DNA from: CAYWEP01 sp964608945
GTDB taxonomy: Bacteria > Patescibacteriota > Microgenomatia > Levybacterales > UBA12049
DNA: 16,657 nt
Assembly (NCBI GenBank): GCA_964608945.1
Contig: CAZSQB010000019.1
Span: 1 to 16,657, forward strand
Direction: 5' to 3'
Shown here: piece by piece, positions 14,337 to 16,657 of the stretch
Numbering within the stretch: the first letter of the stretch is position 1
Layout of the letters: each line of letters begins with the position of its first letter
Made by a program: the position numbers and the translations under genes
The notes under the pieces: model-generated
What the model was told of the DNA's origin: nothing
What the model saw: the letters and a program-made list of their open reading frames with translations, nothing else
The model's database searches: none

Positions 14337-14365
14337 TTGACATCTCACCCATACTCAATCTTAAT
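14337..14365 (+). promoter_or_regulatory. Promoter of the 14389 gene
   Basis: TTGACA (14337-14342), 17 bp and CTTAAT (14360-14365; TTAATA at 18 bp is an alternative). The predicted transcription start is near 14372, giving a leader of about 17 nt before the ATG at 14389 with no Shine-Dalgarno sequence. Confidence 0.65.
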
Positions 14366-14388
14366 AAAATTAGGATTATTTCACCTCA

Positions 14389-15948
14389 ATGTTTTTTGAT
14401 AAAAAAATGTTCAGTCCATATTTGAGCAAGATTAACAACAAGCAGGATAAGAAAGAGCGATTGATATTCAATCTTTCGATACTTGGTATCTTGCTTTTCT
14501 TGGCCATCGCTATTACTCTCCCCTTCCAGGACCAATTACTAAACGTATTATTATTCCCCAAACAGCCCTCCCAAGCAGCAACTGAAGTGTGGGGTCTTGT
14601 TGGTATACATCCACAAGCCGCAAATCAACCAACCGCTGCAGGTAAAAAACTTTATACACTTGTTCCGTGGAATGGCAAGCTCTACGCAGGCTACGGTGAC
14701 TATGGTGCTAACACAGGACCAATCTCAATAAGTCCATTTGATCCGGTAACCAGAACATTTTCAACTGTGCATATACTCAACACAGAGCAGATCGAGAATC
14801 TACGGATCATCAGTGGTAGCCTCTACGCTCCTTCGACTGATCCCAGAGGTTCAGATTTTGCAGTTGGAGAAGCGGGGGATGTTTGGAAGAGTAATAGTCC
14901 AGTTACGATGACACACAATTTTGATATGACGACGCTTACCGGATCGGATTTGTGGATGGTTGGATCGAAGGGGTATTATGCTGTTGCCTGGCGAAGCCTC
15001 GATGGTGGTATAACTTGGCAGGAATCCCTCAAACTTGGAGACGGGATCAATCCCTATCGATTTTACTCGGTAGGAACGCTCCCCGGCAAACTGTATGTTC
15101 ACGCTACAACAAATAACACAGGATCAGTGGATACTGTTTCGAAAGTTTTCGATGGCACAACCTGGACCAATGGACCCCGCTTACTCAACTCGTATGAACA
15201 AGGCTGGCGGCCAATTGAATTCGCAGGAAAGATGGTATATCGCGCAGTAGAACCAAGTTGGAATGGTGGGACACGAATTCTTAAGGTCTTTAATGGAACA
15301 ACCGCGAGCTATGTGCCAAATCCTGCTGGAGGAAGTACGTGGGCGTCAACTGATCTTATTCAGGAAGGTCCATATTTGTACCATCTCAGTGGAACAACAA
15401 TCTGGCGAACAACCAACCTCTCAACATGGGAGAAAGTTGCTGGGAATGCGCCGACGACTGCATATAGTCTCGCTGTGCTCAATGGCAAATACTATGTAGG
15501 TACAACTGACTCAAAAATCTATGAATATGATCCAGGAATTATTAGTACATCACCTTCTCCTACTGGTATTCTTCCTACGCTTTCACCAACTATAGATCCG
15601 AGCGCATCACCCACTGCCTTTGTCACACCAACAAATACCCCATCTCCTCTCCCAACTCTCCCTGCTGATACGACGTCTCCTTCTGTATCCATCATTTCGC
15701 CAGCAAATGGTAGCGTAGTAAGTAGAAATACAACACTGACGATAACTGCCGTAGCTAGTGACAATATTGGTGTTAATAGAGTTGAATTCTATCTAAATGG
15801 CAGCCTCCGTTGCACAGATACAACAGCTACATATGCCTGTACAATTAAGGTAGGTGGAAAACCACGAGCAAGCTATACAATCGTTGCAAAAGCGTACGAT
15901 GCTGCTAACAACTCAGCCTCAAGTTCAGTTGGTATAACTACACAATAA
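14389..15948 (+). CDS. Membrane-anchored beta-propeller-like protein with C-terminal bacterial Ig-like domain
   Basis: A 519-residue paralogue of the 11661 product. The N-terminus again has K-Q-D-K-K, then a transmembrane helix (25-46) and the same F-P-K-x-P-S-x-A sequence before the outer domain. The propeller-like domain (about 60-386) matches its paralogue along its length, for example P-I-S-I-S-P-F-D-P-V-T, L-T-G-S-D-L-W-M-V-G-S and L-N-G-K-Y-Y-V-G-T-T-D-S-K-I-Y-E-Y. A Ser/Pro/Thr linker (about 388-426) leads to a different C-terminal module: a bacterial Ig-like domain (427-519) with S-P-x-N-G-S, V-x-F-Y-L-N-G and A-Y-D-A-A-N-N. Its own promoter lies after the long gene-free region. The propeller probably performs the shared function while the tail sets placement or ligand, which is inferred. 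Confidence 0.9.
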   Translation: MFFDKKMFSPYLSKINNKQDKKERLIFNLSILGILLFLAIAITLPFQDQLLNVLLFPKQPSQAATEVWGLVGIHPQAANQPTAAGKKLYTLVPWNGKLYAGYGDYGANTGPISISPFDPVTRTFSTVHILNTEQIENLRIISGSLYAPSTDPRGSDFAVGEAGDVWKSNSPVTMTHNFDMTTLTGSDLWMVGSKGYYAVAWRSLDGGITWQESLKLGDGINPYRFYSVGTLPGKLYVHATTNNTGSVDTVSKVFDGTTWTNGPRLLNSYEQGWRPIEFAGKMVYRAVEPSWNGGTRILKVFNGTTASYVPNPAGGSTWASTDLIQEGPYLYHLSGTTIWRTTNLSTWEKVAGNAPTTAYSLAVLNGKYYVGTTDSKIYEYDPGIISTSPSPTGILPTLSPTIDPSASPTAFVTPTNTPSPLPTLPADTTSPSVSIISPANGSVVSRNTTLTITAVASDNIGVNRVEFYLNGSLRCTDTTATYACTIKVGGKPRASYTIVAKAYDAANNSASSSVGITTQ

Positions 15949-15963
15949 TATCTTCCTGTTTTA

Positions 15964-15984
15964 TGGCCTGATCAATAGAGGCCA
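15964..15984. repeat. Short hairpin between convergent genes
   Basis: TGGCCT (15964-15969) pairs with AGGCCA (15979-15984) around a 9-nt loop, 16 bp after the stop of the 14389 gene. It could serve the 3' ends of both convergent transcripts, but neither strand shows a T-run after the stem. Confidence 0.35.
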
Positions 15985-16094
15985 CAACGAGTAAATCCTA
16001 AGAACGCGAGCAAACTGGTGTTGGCCCGATTAATAAATAATTGGCTTTGGTGATGAGGATTATGAGATTGCCTGCGGTGGATCGTGAGGAAGAA

Positions 16095-16657
16095 TTAGAG
16101 GCATGCTGTGCCTTCACACAGTTTTACATCGTCAAACCAGGCAGTTTCTCCAGTTGCGAGTGTCCATACTGGGTCAAAGCGTTCGGAAATAAGACTGGCA
16201 GGGGTTGTCATAGTCTTACTGATTTTTGTCCAGTCATTTGTTCCCCGAAGGGTAATCGTTTGATCGACATTGGCAAGCCGTACATAGACGCCACTTGTCC
16301 CAGCTGTCATCTGTGTCTTGACCCAACCCTCTATGGTATATGTTGTACTTGGCTTGAGCGTGACGCCCTGGAAAGTGTAGGATCCTGTTGGGCCAACTAT
16401 TTTGAGCGATGCTACCCCGCTATGAAAAACGGTATTATCCCAGGATGCACCAGTACGTGGTTGCCAATTGGCAGGAAACCCATTGTTATTGGTATCAAAT
16501 GACGAGTTTTTCAGTACATTTGCTCCAGGCGAAGGAGGTGTAGTTGGTGTTGGGGTTGGCGTTGGGGCACCTGTCGGTGTAGGCGTGGGGGTTGGAGTAG
16601 GGGTATTTGTAGGTGTGGGAGTCTGAGTAATCGTCGGAGTTGGCGTCGGCAGAGTGG
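16095..16657 (-). CDS. C-terminal part of a surface protein ending in a carbohydrate-binding-like module (cut by window edge)
   Basis: The - strand frame ending at 16095 stays open to the right edge (first complete codon at 16655), well beyond the Met at 16310, so this is the last 186 residues of a longer gene. The visible part starts with a Pro/Thr linker of about 50 residues (repeated T-P-T-P). A CBM4/9-like module of about 130 residues follows, beginning near L-K-N-S-S-F-D-T and ending in W-F-D-D-V-K-L-C-E-G-T-A-C-L at the stop. The module matches those in the 7557 and 11661 products, including L-K-P-x-T-T-Y-T, W-V-K-T-Q and G-T-x-D-W-T. Its end is nearly identical to that of the 11661 protein. 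It converges with the 14389 gene. What lies N-terminal to the linker is unknown. Confidence 0.9.
   Translation of the reverse strand, partial: TLPTPTPTITQTPTPTNTPTPTPTPTPTGAPTPTPTPTTPPSPGANVLKNSSFDTNNNGFPANWQPRTGASWDNTVFHSGVASLKIVGPTGSYTFQGVTLKPSTTYTIEGWVKTQMTAGTSGVYVRLANVDQTITLRGTNDWTKISKTMTTPASLISERFDPVWTLATGETAWFDDVKLCEGTACL

Larger units (their letters stand above)
13422..14388. other. 967-bp gene-free AT-rich region
   Basis: No convincing gene is present on either strand, and a 64-codon frame at 14205 crosses the promoter of the next gene and looks spurious. The region holds two near-repeats of TTTTATAAAA (about 13909 and 13961), three DnaA-box-like 9-mers (13830-14111), a two-hairpin repeat (14025-14076), a GC-rich hairpin (14247-14281) and the promoter of the 14389 gene. 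It could be regulatory, the site of an RNA, or a decayed element. Confidence 0.6.

Noticed and set aside
14205..14399. A 64-codon + strand reading frame upstream of the 14389 gene
   Set aside because: It covers a hairpin and the promoter of the 14389 gene and shows no protein-like pattern.
15964..15984. Calling the hairpin between convergent genes an intrinsic terminator
   Set aside because: The stem is only 6 bp with a 9-nt loop and neither strand has a T-run after it.
16041..16502. A 153-codon + strand reading frame at the right end
   Set aside because: The - strand frame over the same DNA encodes a clear copy of the binding module found twice elsewhere in the window, so the + strand frame is a shadow.
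1..16657. Recoded stop codons, as in some CPR lineages that read TGA as glycine
   Set aside because: Conserved genes such as rplJ, rplL and the S8 protease read through cleanly with the standard code and end at their expected lengths.

Overview
The window looks like part of a Candidate Phyla Radiation (Patescibacteria) genome, most likely Microgenomates. This is inferred from the style of the proteins and was not confirmed by any search. The signs are several large surface proteins held by one N-terminal membrane segment, Pro-Thr ('PTPTP') linkers, an N-terminal anchor followed by an Arg-rich Q-Q-x4-R-S-x-A-x-A type sequence, modest GC content, and many short palindromic repeats between genes. 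The standard genetic code fits. No tRNA, rRNA, CRISPR array or transposase gene is visible.

Region 1 (1-5702) holds four genes on the + strand, each behind its own strong promoter. They are a membrane-anchored protein with two small beta-sandwich-like repeats, an anchored subtilisin-family (S8) protease with an intact catalytic triad, a soluble protein of unknown function, and a protein with a cytoplasmic N-half, one membrane segment and an outer Pro/Thr/Cys tail. The first two share a layout of N-terminal anchor, K-D-P-x-T-G-rich linker and terminal helix, so they may work together at the cell surface.

Region 2 (5703-7437) is the ribosomal stalk operon rplJ-rplL. A strong promoter is followed by an L10-leader RNA and an intrinsic terminator, which fits autoregulation by attenuation. 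rplK/rplA are not upstream and rpoB/rpoC are not downstream. The spacer before the operon carries an orphan promoter and a repeat-bounded element of about 143 bp. The spacers around rplL carry short GTATTAG-type repeats.

Region 3 (7500-16657) holds large modular surface proteins and one membrane sensor-like protein. A related carbohydrate-binding-like module occurs in three proteins: N-terminal in the 7557 gene, and C-terminal in the 11661 gene and in the partial gene at the right edge. Two paralogous beta-propeller-like proteins (11661 and 14389) carry different C-terminal modules, a binding module in one and a bacterial Ig-like domain in the other. Between them in function, on the - strand, is a six-TM PAS/histidine-kinase-like protein that has lost the motifs needed for catalysis. 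It is divergent from the first propeller gene. A gene-free stretch of about 970 bp (13422-14388) separates the two propeller genes and contains DnaA-box-like 9-mers, palindromic repeats and a strong hairpin.

Across the window, consensus -35/-10 promoters lie within about 5-36 nt of the start codons and most of these genes lack a Shine-Dalgarno sequence. The internal operon gene rplL has a strong one. This points to leaderless or very short-leader translation for the monocistronic genes.
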